Below are positions 7,432 to 17,914 of a stretch of 22,760 nt of DNA, in pieces. Under the pieces are notes generated by a model. The model was not told the DNA's origin. It searched no databases and saw only the letters and a program-made list of their open reading frames with translations. A program made the translations under genes and the position numbers. The stretch covers positions 1 through 22,760 of the forward strand of contig JAPOJL010000003.1 of NCBI GenBank assembly GCA_029978425.1. The letters run 5' to 3'. The stretch's first letter is position 1; the number at the start of each line of letters is the position of its first letter. The DNA comes from Actinomycetota bacterium (GTDB lineage Bacteria > Actinomycetota > Actinomycetes > Nanopelagicales > Nanopelagicaceae).

Positions 7432-8889
7432 TTACACCGTCAAAGGACGTGCAGTTGGTTCGATAGGCGCAGGAAGTTGCGTATCCCCCATTAGATATCG
7501 ATCAAGAGCTGATGCAGCGCTGCGACCTTCTGCAATTGCCCAGACGATAAGAGATTGCCCACGTCCAGCATCCCCGCAAACGAAAACTCCATCGACATTT
7601 GTGTGATAGTTCTGATCACGTGCGATATTTCCCCGCTGATCGAGAGTCAAATTCAAATCGGTCACGAGTTGATTCTTCTAAATTCCGGTAAAACCCATAG
7701 CTAAGAAGACTAAATCTGCTGGGATCTCGCGTTCAGTCCCAGGGACTTTTTCAAACTTTCCATCAACAAACTTAGTCTCAACGATCTTGAGCGCTGTCAG
7801 ATTTCCTGATGCATCTCCGATAAACGCCTCAGTTGAAATTGAATAGAGTCGCTCGCCAGATTCTTCGTGTGCGCTGCTCACGCGATAAACCATCGGATAG
7901 GTTGGCCATGGCTGAGAGCTAGGACGCTCTTCAGTTGGGCGTGGCATGATTTCAATTTGTGTGATGCTCGCGGCTCCTTGACGAATTGCCGTTCCCAGAC
8001 AATCTGCACCAGTATCTCCACCGCCCAGAATAATTACATGCTTGCCATGGGCATTGATGGGTGGCTCTTCTTTTAATTCATTGAGCGCCTGCTGATTACC
8101 CCAAGGCAAATACTCCATCGCCTGATGAACACCATTGAAGTTTCTGCCAGGAATATCAAGATCGCGCCATTGAGTTGCACCGACCGCAAGAACAACCGCA
8201 TCGTATTTGGCCCTAATTTCTGCAGCCGTAATATCCACACCAACATTTACTCCAGCTCGAAAACGAGTACCTTCTCGTTGCATCTGATTAAGCCTGCGAT
8301 CCAAAATCGATTTCTCCATCTTGAATTCAGGAATTCCATATCGGAGTAATCCGCCGATCTTTGGAGCTCTCTCATAAACCACAACAGTATGTCCCGCACG
8401 AGTAAGTTGTTGGGCAGCGGCAAGACCAGCAGGTCCTGATCCAATAACTGCAACAGTCTTACCAGTCATACGATCTGGCTGCATGGGTTTCACATTTCCC
8501 GATTGAAAAGCTTCCTCAATAGTGCGTAGTTCAACCTGTTTGATGGTGACTGGGTCTTGATTGATACCTAGCACACAGGCAGTTTCACAGGGAGCAGGAC
8601 AAAGTCGACCAGTAAATTCGGGAAAGTTGTTTGTGGCATGGAGTCGATCAATTGCATCAACTTTCTCATTACGCCAAATCAAATCGTTCCACTCTGGAAT
8701 CAGATTACCTAGTGGGCAACCTTGATGGCAGAAAGGAATACCGCAATCCATACAACGACCAGCTTGTTTTTGCAGCGCCCCAAATTCTTGCTCTTCATAA
8801 ACTTCTTTCCAGTCGCGAATGCGCACATCAACGGGGCGACGCTTTGGAGTCTCACGGCCAGTATTGAGGAATCCACGGGGATCAGCCAT
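7432..8889 (-). pseudogene. gltD: Glutamate synthase small subunit GltD with an in-frame TAG
   Basis: Small (beta) subunit of NADPH-dependent glutamate synthase; it passes electrons from NADPH through FAD and iron-sulfur clusters to GltB. From the ATG at 8889 (start [19 protein letters not shown] six bases upstream, 8-bp overlap with gltB) the frame holds 484 sense codons, the normal GltD length, but is interrupted by TAG at 7678-7680. Before the stop are the cluster cysteines CMDCGIPFCHQGCPLG and CPAPCETACVLG, the FAD motif VIGSGPAGLAAA and the NADPH motif VIILGGGDTGADCLG. After it, in the same frame and with no length change, come [15 protein letters not shown], the second FAD-binding block [12 protein letters not shown] and [12 protein letters not shown]. 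The lesion reads GFTGI-stop-KNQ where the family normally has GFTGPE. A GTG at 7665 could start the last 77 residues. The product truncated at residue 403 would lack the final FAD contacts and is expected to be inactive. Confidence 0.88.
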
Positions 8890-11800
8890 TGAGCACCTCC
8901 ATGATTGCTTGTTCTGGTGATTTTCCTTCACGTTCTGCTTTATCAATAACGTTGAGAACTTTTGCGTAGTCGCGCGGCATCACCATTGAGAAACGTTTCA
9001 CTTCTGCGGTCCAATTTTCGAGAAGTTTCTGGGCAACAGCAGATCCAGTTTCGGCGTGGAACTTCGAGACGATACTTTGCAATCTCTCGCTCTGATCACG
9101 AGGTACAGGTAATACATCAACCATCTCTGTATTCACCAGATCTGGATTGAGGTCGAGAATAAACGCTCGACCGCCTGACATACCAGCAGCAAGATTGCGC
9201 CCCGTGGTGCCAAGGATTACCACCGTGCCGCCCGTCATGTATTCACAGGCATGATCTCCAACGCCTTCCACAACTGCAGTGGCGCCAGAATTTCTGACGC
9301 AGAATCGCTCACCTACAACCCCTCTGACGAAAATCTCACCCAAGGTTGCGCCGTAACCAATCACATTTCCAGCAATCACATTCTTTTCTGAAGGGAATGT
9401 TGCTCTCTCATCAGGACGGACAATGAGACGACCGCCTGAAAGTCCCTTGCCTAAATAGTCATTGGTATCGCCATAGAGACGAAGCGTTAAACCACGCGGA
9501 ATAAAGGCACCTAGTGATTGGCCAGCAGAGCCATGGAAAGTAATGTCAATTGTGTCATCGGGAAGTCCTACGCCGCCAAATCGTCGTGTGATTTCCGAAC
9601 CCAACATAGTTCCGACGGTGCGATTTCCATTCTTGATAGGCAATTGAATCCGAACTTCCTCGCGCTTTTCTAAAGCTGCAGATGCAAGTTCAATGAGTCT
9701 GTTATCAAGCGCTGCTTCAAGCCCGTGTTCTTGTTTTGTTGTATTGCGACGCGGCGCATCTGCAGAAACCTTAGGGAAGCTAAGAATTGGCGAGAGATCC
9801 AGGCCACTTGCTTTCCAGTGATCAATCGCTGCAGCAGTATCAAGGAGTTCGACTTGGCCAATTGCTTCATCCAGCGTTCTGAAGCCAAGCATGGCGAGAA
9901 GTTCGCGTACCTCTTCGGCGATATATTCAAAGAATGTCTCGACGAATTCTGGTTTACCTGTGAACCGCTTGCGTAATTCTGGGTTCTGAGTTGCGACGCC
10001 CACAGGACAGGTATCAAGATGACAGACGCGCATCATTACGCAACCTGAAACGACTAATGGAGCGGTTGCAAAACCAAACTCCTCCGCACCAAGTAACGCC
10101 GCAATGATTACATCGCGACCTGTTTTCATCTGACCATCCGTTTGAACCACAATGCGATCACGTAATCCATTGAGAATGAGAGTTTGTTGCGTTTCAGCAA
10201 GACCCAACTCCCACGGCGCACCGGCATGTTTCAATGATGTAAGTGGCGAAGCTCCAGTACCTCCGTCATGTCCGGAAATCAAAACCACATCAGCATGCGC
10301 TTTGCTCACGCCTGCGGCAACCGTTCCTACGCCAACTTCAGCAACAAGTTTGACATGGATACGCGCGTCCTTGTTGGAGTTCTTCAAATCATGAATGAGC
10401 TGCGCCAAATCCTCGATGGAATAAATGTCGTGATGTGGAGGTGGAGAAATTAATCCCACGCCTGGAGTGGAGTGACGTACTTTTGCAATCCAGGGATAAA
10501 CCTTGTTTCCTGGGAGCTGGCCACCTTCACCTGGCTTTGCGCCTTGGGCCATCTTGATCTGAATATCATCAGAATTAACAAGATATTCACTGGTTACTCC
10601 GAATCGCCCTGAAGCGACTTGCTTAATTGCAGAGCGTTTGGAATCACCATTTGGAAGTGGTGTAAAACGTTCAGGATCTTCGCCACCTTCACCGGTATTT
10701 GATTTCGCGCCAATACGATTCATCGCAATTGCTAAAGTCTCATGAGCTTCCTGTGAGATCGAACCGTAGGACATCGCACCAGTTGAAAAGCGCTTCAGGA
10801 TAGATTCCACTGGCTCTACCTCTTCAAGCGGTACTGCAGGTCGCACACCATCTTTAAAAGTGAAGAGACCACGCAGTGTCATCAGCGCTCGCGATTGATT
10901 ATCAATTCGTGTCGTATAGCGCTTGAAAATGTCATAACGCTTAGAACGAGTTGCATGTTGCAGAGCAAATACTGTCTCGGGATCGAAGAGATGAGGTTCG
11001 CCTTCACGACGCCACTGATATTCGCCACCAATTGGCAAACGCTTTGAACCAGGAACTTCTCCGCCGGGTGGATAGGCGATATGGTGACGAGCAATCGTTT
11101 CTTCAGCGATGACATCTAAATCCACGCCGCCAAGACGTGAAGTGGTGCCAACAAAATACTCATCGATAAGGTTTTGCGAGAGACCAATTGCTTCTAAGAC
11201 TTGAGCGCCTGTGTACGAGGCGATGGTGGAGATTCCCATCTTTGACATAACTTTGAGTACACCTTTTCCAAGGGACTTGATGAGATTCTTCACCGCTTTT
11301 TCAGGGGAAATATCTGTGATGACACCTTGGAGTACGAGGTCTTCGGCAGTTTCCATCGCAAGATATGGATTGACTGCAGCTGCTCCATAACCGATAAGTA
11401 GAGCGACGTGATGCACTTCGCGAACTTCGCCAGTCTCTACAACAAGCCCCACTTTGGTCCGGGTTTTTTCGCGAATCAAATGATGATGAACTGCTGAAGT
11501 AAGAAGCAGTGAAGGAATAGGGGCGTTTTCAGCATCGCCATCGCGATCCGAAAGGACAATGATGCGCGCTCCATCAGCAATAGCTTGGGAAACTTCAGCG
11601 CGAATCTCTTCAATTCTCTCGCGTAATCCATCTCCTCCTTCGGCGATCGGAAATAGTCCGCGTACAACATGGGCGGATAAACCTGGAAGATTGTTATCCG
11701 CATTAACGTGAATAATTTTGGCTAATTCATCATTATCGATTACGGGAAAAGCGAGCGAAATCTGACGACAGGAAGCTGGACCTGGATCAAGAAGATTATG

Positions 11801-13402
11801 TTCTGGCCCAATCGAGCCACCGAGTGACGTAACGAGCTCCTCACGAATCGCATCAAGTGGAGGATTTGTGACTTGTGCGAAGAGTTGTGAGAAGTAATCA
11901 AAGAGTAGACGTGATTTTGCCGAGAGCGCGGCAATCGGCGTATCAGTTCCCATCGAACCGATCGGTTCTGCACCAGACTTTGCCATTGGCGTGATGATGA
12001 CGCGAAGTTCTTCTTCGGTATAACCAAATGCTCGTTGTCTACGAAGAACAGAAGAGTGCGGATAAATAATGTGCTCGCGGGCAGGTAGTTCTGAGAGTCG
12101 GACAATTCCAGCGTGGAGCCACTCACCATATGGCGCACCATCAGCAAGTGAATTCTTAATCTCTTCATCTTCAATAATGCGACCTGCATCGATATCAACC
12201 AAGAACATACGACCTGGCTGGAGGCGACCTTTTCTTACTACCCGCTCTTGAGGGATTTCTAGCACTCCCACTTCACTCGCTAAGACAACAAGTCCATCGT
12301 CTGTAACCCAATAACGTGAAGGCCTCAATCCATTTCGATCGAGCACTGCGCCAATTTGTTTTCCATCCGTGAATGTGACGCATGCGGGACCATCCCACGG
12401 CTCCATTAATGATGCATGGAAGCGATAGAAATCTCGTAACTTTGGTGACATCGTTTCGTGGTTCTCCCATGCTTCCGGGATCATCATCAGAATTGAGTGC
12501 GGCAATGAACGTCCACCGAGATAGAGAAGTTCGAGCACTTCATCAAATGAAGCTGAGTCACTGCCTGCAGGATCTACGATGGGGAAAAGTCGCTTCATAT
12601 CCCCCGGAATAATCTCGCTTTCCAAGAGCGCTTCACGAGCAGCCATCCAATTTCTATTTCCGCGGACGGTATTGATTTCACCGTTGTGTGCGATAAAGCG
12701 ATATGGATGTGCCAATGGCCATGATGGAAATGTGTTCGTTGAGAAGCGGGAGTGAACTAAAGCCAGAGGTGAAACGAAGCGCTCGTCGGAGAGATCCGGG
12801 AAGAACTCTTCGAGTTGTCCGGTGGTGAGCATGCCCTTGTAGACAATGGTGCGCGATGAGAGTGATGGGAAATAAACCGAAAGTTCATGTTCAACGCGTT
12901 TTCTAAAACAGAAGGCGCGTCTATCGAGATCAAGATCTGAGACTAAATCCTTTGATGAGATGAAGATTTGTTCAAATTCCGGCATAACAGAGAGCGCAGT
13001 TGCGCCAAGTGAGCTGGAATTGATTGGAAGTTTTCGCCAACCCAGGATGATGAGATTTTCTTCTTGTGCGATCTGTTCGATACGTTTCTTTCCGTTGAAG
13101 CCTTCTGGAAGAAAGGCGATTCCCGCTGCGTATGTATTTGCTGTAGGTAATTCAAAGTCCACTACAGCGCGGAAAAATTGATCCGGAATTCTGGTGAGAA
13201 TGCCTGCGCCATCGCCACTATTTACTTCTGCACCTGAAGCGCCGCGATGTTCGAGATTCCGAAGAGCAGTTAAGCCTTGTTGAACAATCTCGTGAGTTGC
13301 GATTTTGTTGAGCGTAGCCACCATCGCAACGCCGCATGCGTCATGTTCATGATCAGGGTTATACAAACCCTGCGCTTGCGGAACTGCGGAGAACAAAGCC
13401 AC
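8882..13402 (-). CDS. gltB: Glutamate synthase large subunit GltB
   Basis: Large (alpha) subunit of glutamate synthase: splits glutamine, channels the ammonia and adds it to 2-oxoglutarate, giving glutamate. It has 1506 residues, full length. Cys23 in [10 protein letters not shown] is the class II amidotransferase nucleophile; residues 1-22 would be the removed propeptide. Further on are [17 protein letters not shown] (amidotransferase), a central domain (about 470-760), the FMN domain with [30 protein letters not shown] and [14 protein letters not shown], the 3Fe-4S cysteines in [15 protein letters not shown], and a C-terminal GXGXG domain (about 1260-1450). The start is a GTG at 13402 with GAGGG six bases upstream. 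gltD begins within its last codons. No defects were seen, in contrast to gltD. Confidence 0.97.
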   Translation of the reverse strand: MALFSAVPQAQGLYNPDHEHDACGVAMVATLNKIATHEIVQQGLTALRNLEHRGASGAEVNSGDGAGILTRIPDQFFRAVVDFELPTANTYAAGIAFLPEGFNGKKRIEQIAQEENLIILGWRKLPINSSSLGATALSVMPEFEQIFISSKDLVSDLDLDRRAFCFRKRVEHELSVYFPSLSSRTIVYKGMLTTGQLEEFFPDLSDERFVSPLALVHSRFSTNTFPSWPLAHPYRFIAHNGEINTVRGNRNWMAAREALLESEIIPGDMKRLFPIVDPAGSDSASFDEVLELLYLGGRSLPHSILMMIPEAWENHETMSPKLRDFYRFHASLMEPWDGPACVTFTDGKQIGAVLDRNGLRPSRYWVTDDGLVVLASEVGVLEIPQERVVRKGRLQPGRMFLVDIDAGRIIEDEEIKNSLADGAPYGEWLHAGIVRLSELPAREHIIYPHSSVLRRQRAFGYTEEELRVIITPMAKSGAEPIGSMGTDTPIAALSAKSRLLFDYFSQLFAQVTNPPLDAIREELVTSLGGSIGPEHNLLDPGPASCRQISLAFPVIDNDELAKIIHVNADNNLPGLSAHVVRGLFPIAEGGDGLRERIEEIRAEVSQAIADGARIIVLSDRDGDAENAPIPSLLLTSAVHHHLIREKTRTKVGLVVETGEVREVHHVALLIGYGAAAVNPYLAMETAEDLVLQGVITDISPEKAVKNLIKSLGKGVLKVMSKMGISTIASYTGAQVLEAIGLSQNLIDEYFVGTTSRLGGVDLDVIAEETIARHHIAYPPGGEVPGSKRLPIGGEYQWRREGEPHLFDPETVFALQHATRSKRYDIFKRYTTRIDNQSRALMTLRGLFTFKDGVRPAVPLEEVEPVESILKRFSTGAMSYGSISQEAHETLAIAMNRIGAKSNTGEGGEDPERFTPLPNGDSKRSAIKQVASGRFGVTSEYLVNSDDIQIKMAQGAKPGEGGQLPGNKVYPWIAKVRHSTPGVGLISPPPHHDIYSIEDLAQLIHDLKNSNKDARIHVKLVAEVGVGTVAAGVSKAHADVVLISGHDGGTGASPLTSLKHAGAPWELGLAETQQTLILNGLRDRIVVQTDGQMKTGRDVIIAALLGAEEFGFATAPLVVSGCVMMRVCHLDTCPVGVATQNPELRKRFTGKPEFVETFFEYIAEEVRELLAMLGFRTLDEAIGQVELLDTAAAIDHWKASGLDLSPILSFPKVSADAPRRNTTKQEHGLEAALDNRLIELASAALEKREEVRIQLPIKNGNRTVGTMLGSEITRRFGGVGLPDDTIDITFHGSAGQSLGAFIPRGLTLRLYGDTNDYLGKGLSGGRLIVRPDERATFPSEKNVIAGNVIGYGATLGEIFVRGVVGERFCVRNSGATAVVEGVGDHACEYMTGGTVVILGTTGRNLAAGMSGGRAFILDLNPDLVNTEMVDVLPVPRDQSERLQSIVSKFHAETGSAVAQKLLENWTAEVKRFSMVMPRDYAKVLNVIDKAEREGKSPEQAIMEVLNG

Positions 13403-13419
13403 TAATCGCCCTCGAGATT

Positions 13420-13425
13420 TCTATA
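13420..13425 (-). promoter_or_regulatory. Possible -10 element upstream of gltB
   Basis: In the 92-base gap between the VIT transporter and gltB, the minus strand has TATAGA about 18 bases before the GTG start. No convincing -35 hexamer stands at the right distance. No riboswitch, hairpin terminator or other structure was seen in this gap. Confidence 0.22.
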
Positions 13426-13494
13426 GATGAAGATGGGACGGCAGTGGCCCGATGAAGAGGGAAAATCTACCAACAAGAAGGCGTTTTGGGAGAG

Positions 13495-14202
13495 TTAAAT
13501 GCCAGAGATATGGGCGACTTGTCCAACTAAGGCTGTGATCGCCATTCCGAGCGCGCCTCCAAAGACGATGCGCCCAGTCGTTCTAATTATGCTTGAACCA
13601 GCGGTCTTGGCACTGATGATTCCAGCAATGATCAAGCCGATAAATGTAATTCCAATAATAGAGAAGGCTTTCTGTCCAAGGCTTGGCGCAAGAGCTCCTA
13701 GAAGTGGAATAGCGCCGCCCGCTGTAAAACTTATGGCAGAAGCAAGAGCTGCTTGCATTGGTCTGGCCTTTGTCGAATCATGTTGACCAAGTTCATCACG
13801 TAAGTGCGCGCCCAATGCATCATGAGCATGAAGCTCTTGAGCGACTTTTTCTGCTGTGGCGCGAGAAATTCCCCGCTCTTGGTAAATCTGTGTGAGTTCT
13901 TCTAATTCGCCTTGTGGATCAATCGCGAGGTGTTCCATCTCCAATTTCTTATCTGACTCTTCAATGTCGTTCTGGGAACGAACGGATACATATTCCCCGA
14001 CTGCCATCGACATAGCTCCCGCAGCAATTCCAGCAAGACCCGCAGTGACAACAAAATCATTTTTCTGCGCTGACACAACGCCAATCATGAGCGATGCAGT
14101 GGAAACCAATCCATCATTCACACCCAAGACTGCGGCTCGGAGCCACCCAGCGCGATGAGCGCGATGATCCTCATTGCGTCTGTGAATCTCAGCTAAACCC
14201 AT
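13495..14202 (-). CDS. VIT1/CCC1 family transporter (Fe/Mn type)
   Basis: Integral membrane protein of the VIT1/CCC1 family, which moves iron or manganese out of the cytoplasm (to vacuoles in yeast and plants; across the cell membrane in bacteria). It has 235 residues. The first hydrophobic segment carries the family signature AAVLGVNDGLVSTASLMIG, the second AGAMSMAVGEYVSVRSQND, followed by a charged cytoplasmic region (about 82-145) rich in Glu and His that in relatives binds metal, and three C-terminal hydrophobic segments. It lacks the ferritin-like N-terminal domain found in some bacterial members. The ATG is four bases after the lgt stop, so it is probably cotranscribed with lgt. The metal cannot be named from sequence. 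Confidence 0.88.
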   Translation of the reverse strand: MGLAEIHRRNEDHRAHRAGWLRAAVLGVNDGLVSTASLMIGVVSAQKNDFVVTAGLAGIAAGAMSMAVGEYVSVRSQNDIEESDKKLEMEHLAIDPQGELEELTQIYQERGISRATAEKVAQELHAHDALGAHLRDELGQHDSTKARPMQAALASAISFTAGGAIPLLGALAPSLGQKAFSIIGITFIGLIIAGIISAKTAGSSIIRTTGRIVFGGALGMAITALVGQVAHISGI

Positions 14203-14206
14203 ATCT

Positions 14207-15028
14207 CTATTCTATTCCAGTCTTGGACCGAAGATTGAGATTTCGTAGGTAGATCAATGAACCTATGAGTAGCAGCACGCTAGTCCAAATATTGAGTCGC
14301 AAACCAAGAATGAGATTAGCGTCATCAATGCGGATAGTTTCGATTACTCCTCTACCAAGTGAGTAAAGCGAGACGTATAGGGCGAAAATTGAACCTGGTT
14401 TGAGTTCTTTTCTTTTCACATACGTCACAAGTATCAACGCGACAACCAGGCACCAGAGTGATTCATAGAGAAAGACGGGATGAAAGGTCTCACTCGATGA
14501 ATATCCGATGGGTCGATATTGAATAGGAATCTCAAGGCCCCATGGCGCATCAAGCGGCCTTCCAAATAACTCTTTATTAAACCAATTCCCCCATCGACCA
14601 ATTGCTTGTGCGACAAGTAATCCAGGAGCCAGTGCATCTGCGAAAACCGCAAAGGGAATTTTTTCTGTGCGTGAATTGCGCCTGTAGGCAAAGTAAGCGC
14701 CAGCAAAACCTAGAGAAATTGCGCCCCAGATTCCCAGTCCACCTTGCCAGATATAAAAAGCTTCAACCCAATTTCGATTTTTGCCGAAGTATTGTTCAGG
14801 TGAAGTAACCACATGGTAAAGCCGACCACCAATTATCCCCGCTGGCACAGCAATGACAGCGACATCACTTACGACACCAGGTTTACCGCCAGCAGCTACA
14901 TAACGCTTATTGCCTATGTATACGACAGCAATCACTCCCGCAATTATCGAGAGCGCATAAAAATGAAAAGTTAGAGGTCCAATCTCGATGAGAGATTGGG
15001 AGGGTGAAGGGATAGAAGCGAATATCAC
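14207..15028 (-). CDS. lgt: Prolipoprotein diacylglyceryl transferase Lgt
   Basis: Membrane enzyme that transfers diacylglyceryl from phosphatidylglycerol to the lipobox cysteine of prolipoproteins, the first step of lipoprotein maturation. It has 273 residues with about seven hydrophobic segments. Diagnostic motifs are FHFYALSIIAG near the N-terminus, GIIGGRLYHVVT, the Lgt signature GRWGNWFNKELFG, and HPVFLYESLWCL. It starts with GTG at 15028, sharing GTGA with the stop of the DsbA-like gene (4-bp overlap), so translation is coupled. Its presence shows that the organism makes lipoproteins, although the LivK protein encoded in this window lacks a lipobox. Confidence 0.95.
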   Translation of the reverse strand: MIFASIPSPSQSLIEIGPLTFHFYALSIIAGVIAVVYIGNKRYVAAGGKPGVVSDVAVIAVPAGIIGGRLYHVVTSPEQYFGKNRNWVEAFYIWQGGLGIWGAISLGFAGAYFAYRRNSRTEKIPFAVFADALAPGLLVAQAIGRWGNWFNKELFGRPLDAPWGLEIPIQYRPIGYSSSETFHPVFLYESLWCLVVALILVTYVKRKELKPGSIFALYVSLYSLGRGVIETIRIDDANLILGLRLNIWTSVLLLIGSLIYLRNLNLRSKTGIE

Positions 15029-15771
15029 TTCTTCGCTGCTTCGACCGCCGCCTTAAACTCATCAAGGACAAATTCAGAACCAGATCGGCTCCATAGCTTT
15101 CCATTGATAAAGACGGTTGGCGTTCCTTCTACTTTGTTCTTCGCCATCGAGGCATAGACCTTGTCGACATTGTCGCCGTACTTATTATCGTTGACACAAC
15201 TCTCAAAGGTCGGGCTATTTATACCCAATCGTTTACCAATTTCGATTAAATTCTTATTGGAAAAGATTCCGCTATTTTCTGCGCCTTGGACCGCATAGAT
15301 TGCCTTGTGGAATTCAATAAAGCGGCTTTCATCAGCTGCACAATACGCTGCATTGGTCGCACGTTTAGATTCCATTCCTAGGAAAGATGTCATGTGATAC
15401 GTGACTTTGGCTTCCTTGTTTCTTATAAGACTTTCGATGTACTCGTCCATTTCATCTTCAAAGAACTTACAGAATGGGCACTGGAAGTCTTCCCAAATAT
15501 TGATCGAGACTGGAGCATCGGCATTGAAGGTAATTCCGTAATCGTTTTCTGGGAGAACTTCACCTTTCAGGGGCGCACCGTTATTTGATGCATCTATCTT
15601 CTCAATCGAGGCTGGTAACGCAGTTTCGGAACCTGAGCGCTTATCAAGGACAGTGAAGATGACGCCGGATAACACAACGAGCGCGACCATGCCGATCACG
15701 ATGTTACGTGTGACGGTATCGCCTGATTTCTTCGCTCCGCGGTTATCTCTCTGACGAGGTTCCTTTGGCAC
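15025..15771 (-). CDS. Membrane-anchored DsbA-like thioredoxin-fold protein
   Basis: Thiol-disulfide protein of the DsbA / Thioredoxin_4 family, expected outside the cytoplasm, where it would oxidise or isomerise disulfides. It has 248 residues: a basic N-terminus (PKEPRQRDNRGAKK), one hydrophobic anchor (about residues 23-42, IVIGMVALVVLSGVIFTVL), then the catalytic domain with active-site C98-P-F-C101 in WEDFQCPFCKFFEDEM and the cis-proline in VEGTPTVFINGK (Pro218). Two further cysteines (144 and 192) may form a structural disulfide. The GTG start at 15771 has AAGGAG five bases upstream. It lies 112 bases after trpA and overlaps lgt by four bases. It could be a BdbD-like oxidase; its physiological partner is unknown. 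Confidence 0.88.
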   Translation of the reverse strand: MPKEPRQRDNRGAKKSGDTVTRNIVIGMVALVVLSGVIFTVLDKRSGSETALPASIEKIDASNNGAPLKGEVLPENDYGITFNADAPVSINIWEDFQCPFCKFFEDEMDEYIESLIRNKEAKVTYHMTSFLGMESKRATNAAYCAADESRFIEFHKAIYAVQGAENSGIFSNKNLIEIGKRLGINSPTFESCVNDNKYGDNVDKVYASMAKNKVEGTPTVFINGKLWSRSGSEFVLDEFKAAVEAAKK

Positions 15772-15883
15772 AGTTACTCCTTCTTCCCTGAACTTTTCTT
15801 ACTATGAGGTGAATGTAAATATCTACGGTGACCTTCATCGTCATCGTGCGTGAAGTCTAAACCAGAGTCTGGATTTACAACAC

Positions 15884-16672
15884 TTAAGAGCGGCGCACGC
15901 CTGCTGCCAATTCACTTGCCAAAGTCTTGACCCGCTCTAAGGCCTCGTGATCGGACTTTGACTCCAATACCAACTTAATAAATGCTGAGCCAACAATGAC
16001 TCCGTCGGCGTAAGCAGCGACCTGCTTAGCCTGGTCAGCATTCGAGACTCCGAGTCCAACAGCGACCGGTAATTGAGAAACTTTTCGTATTCTCCCAACA
16101 AGTTCTCCAGCTGCACCCGAAATTGAAGCGCGTGCACCAGTAACGCCCATCAAGCTTGCCGCGTAGATAAAACCGGAACATGCTTTTGTTACCGCGGCGA
16201 GGCGTGCATCGGAAGTGCTCGGCGCGACAACATAGACGCGATTGATGTGATGGGCATCGGTTGCAGTAATCCAGAGAGCAGACTCCTCGATTGTGAGATC
16301 TGGAGTAATGACTCCAACTCCACCGGATTTTGATAGCTCTGTCGCGAATTTCTCGACACCGAATTTTTCTATCGGATTCCAGTACGACATAACTAATGCC
16401 GGTACTTTTATTTGCGAGACGATTGCTAAAACATCATTCGCGCTCGTACCATTTCGTAACGAAATCTCAGCGGCTTGCTGAATTACGGGACCATCCATAA
16501 CAGGATCGCTATAAGGAAAACCTACTTCGACAATATCCACGCCACCATCCACCATGGCATCAATAAGGCGGGCTGATAATTCGCTGGAGGGAAAACCCGC
16601 TGGCATATATCCAATTAGTGCGGCGCGATTTTCACTTTTGGCACTTTCGAAAACTTCTTTAAGATTCTTCAT
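15884..16672 (-). CDS. trpA: Tryptophan synthase alpha subunit
   Basis: Cleaves indole-3-glycerol phosphate to indole and glyceraldehyde 3-phosphate; indole passes through a tunnel to TrpB. It has 262 residues. The two catalytic acids fall at the standard positions, Glu49 in DIVEVGFPYSDP and Asp60 in VMDGPVIQ. The N-terminal LIGYMPAGFPS and the phosphate-binding AVGLGVSNADQ and GVIVGSAF are intact. The ATG at 16672 follows trpB by 15 bases; there is no good ribosome binding site, so coupling to trpB is likely. It is the last trp gene of the cluster, followed by 112 bases without a complete gene. Confidence 0.96.
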   Translation of the reverse strand: MKNLKEVFESAKSENRAALIGYMPAGFPSSELSARLIDAMVDGGVDIVEVGFPYSDPVMDGPVIQQAAEISLRNGTSANDVLAIVSQIKVPALVMSYWNPIEKFGVEKFATELSKSGGVGVITPDLTIEESALWITATDAHHINRVYVVAPSTSDARLAAVTKACSGFIYAASLMGVTGARASISGAAGELVGRIRKVSQLPVAVGLGVSNADQAKQVAAYADGVIVGSAFIKLVLESKSDHEALERVKTLASELAAGVRRS

Positions 16673-16687
16673 ATATCGGTGGCGCTC

Positions 16688-17878
16688 TTACAGCGGAATT
16701 CCAAAGTACTGAGCCGCAGTTTGAACATCCTTGTCGCCACGACCCGAAAGATTGATGAGCAAGATTGCATCTTTACCTAGTTCATTCCCTACTTGAAGGG
16801 CGCCCGCTAACGCATGTGCAGTTTCAATCGCCGGAATTATCCCCTCAGTTTGAGAGAGAAGGGCAAAGGCATGCATCGCTTGATCATCAGTTATCGCGCG
16901 ATATTCAGCGCGGCCAATGTCATGTAAATAAGCATGTTCGGGTCCAACGCCCGGATAATCTAATCCTGCAGATATTGAGTGAGATTCAACGGTTTGACCA
17001 TTCTCATCTTGGAGAACATAGGAGCGCGTTCCGTGCAAAACACCAGGTGTGCCACCGACAATGGTGGCAGCATGTTTGCCGGATTCAACGCCACTTCCAC
17101 CAGCCTCTAAGCCAATCAATCTGACAGATCCATCATCAATAAAAGGATGGAAAATACCGATTGCATTGGAACCACCACCGACGCATGCCAGAACTGCATC
17201 AGGCAAACGTCCCGCTAATTCCAAAACTTGAGCGCGCGCCTCTACGCCAATTATCCGATGAAAGTCACGAACCATTGTGGGGAATGGATGCGGCCCTGCG
17301 ACTGTGCCGAGCAAATAATGAGTGGTTTCAACATTCGTGAACCAATCACGCATCGCTTCATTAATAGCATCTTTCAAAGTTCGTGAGCCCGTTGTTACAG
17401 GAACAACAGTGGCACCTAGTAACTTCATGCGCGCAACATTGAGAGATTGACGCTTTGTATCCTCTTCGCCCATATAGACAACGCATTCCAAACCAAGCAA
17501 TGCTGCAGCGGTTGCTGAAGCGACGCCATGTTGCCCCGCTCCAGTTTCAGCGATAATGCGTTTCTTGCCCATTCGTTTTGTAAGAAGTGCTTGCCCAAGA
17601 ACGTTGTTAATTTTGTGGCTACCGGTGTGATTGAGGTCTTCACGCTTGAGTAGTATTCGCGCTCCCCCAGCATGTGCCGCAAAACGGGGCGCTTCAGTAA
17701 TAATGGAAGGGCGACCCGTGTAAGTGCGATGAAGCGCTTCTAGTTCGCGCTGAAACTCTGGATCATCGAGAGCCGCTTTATGGGCGCTATCAAGTTCATC
17801 AAGCGCCTGGATTAAAGCTTCAGGAACAAATCGTCCACCATAAGGACCAAAATGTCCGAGTATCGATTTCTGCTCCAT
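16688..17878 (-). CDS. trpB: Tryptophan synthase beta subunit
   Basis: PLP enzyme that joins indole and serine to tryptophan, in complex with TrpA. It has 396 residues, normal for TrpB1. It begins with [15 protein letters not shown]; the PLP lysine is K89 in HTGSHKINN, the glycine loop that holds the cofactor phosphate is VGGGSNAIG, and [10 protein letters not shown] and [11 protein letters not shown] are conserved around the active site and COMM domain. The ATG at 17878 is 36 bases downstream of trpC with only a weak GGAAAAG before it. All expected catalytic residues are present. Confidence 0.97.
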   Translation of the reverse strand: MEQKSILGHFGPYGGRFVPEALIQALDELDSAHKAALDDPEFQRELEALHRTYTGRPSIITEAPRFAAHAGGARILLKREDLNHTGSHKINNVLGQALLTKRMGKKRIIAETGAGQHGVASATAAALLGLECVVYMGEEDTKRQSLNVARMKLLGATVVPVTTGSRTLKDAINEAMRDWFTNVETTHYLLGTVAGPHPFPTMVRDFHRIIGVEARAQVLELAGRLPDAVLACVGGGSNAIGIFHPFIDDGSVRLIGLEAGGSGVESGKHAATIVGGTPGVLHGTRSYVLQDENGQTVESHSISAGLDYPGVGPEHAYLHDIGRAEYRAITDDQAMHAFALLSQTEGIIPAIETAHALAGALQVGNELGKDAILLINLSGRGDKDVQTAAQYFGIPL

Positions 17879-17914
17879 ATCGAAAGTCTACTTTTCCTAA
17901 TCTATTTCCGACAC

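Noticed and set aside
5600..7700. Stop codon reassignment or programmed readthrough as the explanation for the two internal stops
   Set aside because: One stop is TAA and the other TAG. All three stop codons end other genes here, with the next gene starting immediately after, and no suppressor tRNA is seen. The CAA anticodon reads UUG, not a stop.
8890..8946. An upstream ATG for gltD at 8946 adding 19 residues
   Set aside because: The added residues lie inside gltB and do not resemble GltD; the ATG at 8889 has a strong AGGAGGT site and gives the standard N-terminus.
15772..15883. A possible small gene between trpA and the DsbA-like gene (frame ending at 15774, Asp/His/Lys-rich peptide)
   Set aside because: The frame has no ATG, GTG or TTG after its upstream stop inside trpA. 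It could be a remnant of a lost gene, but it cannot be supported as a gene.
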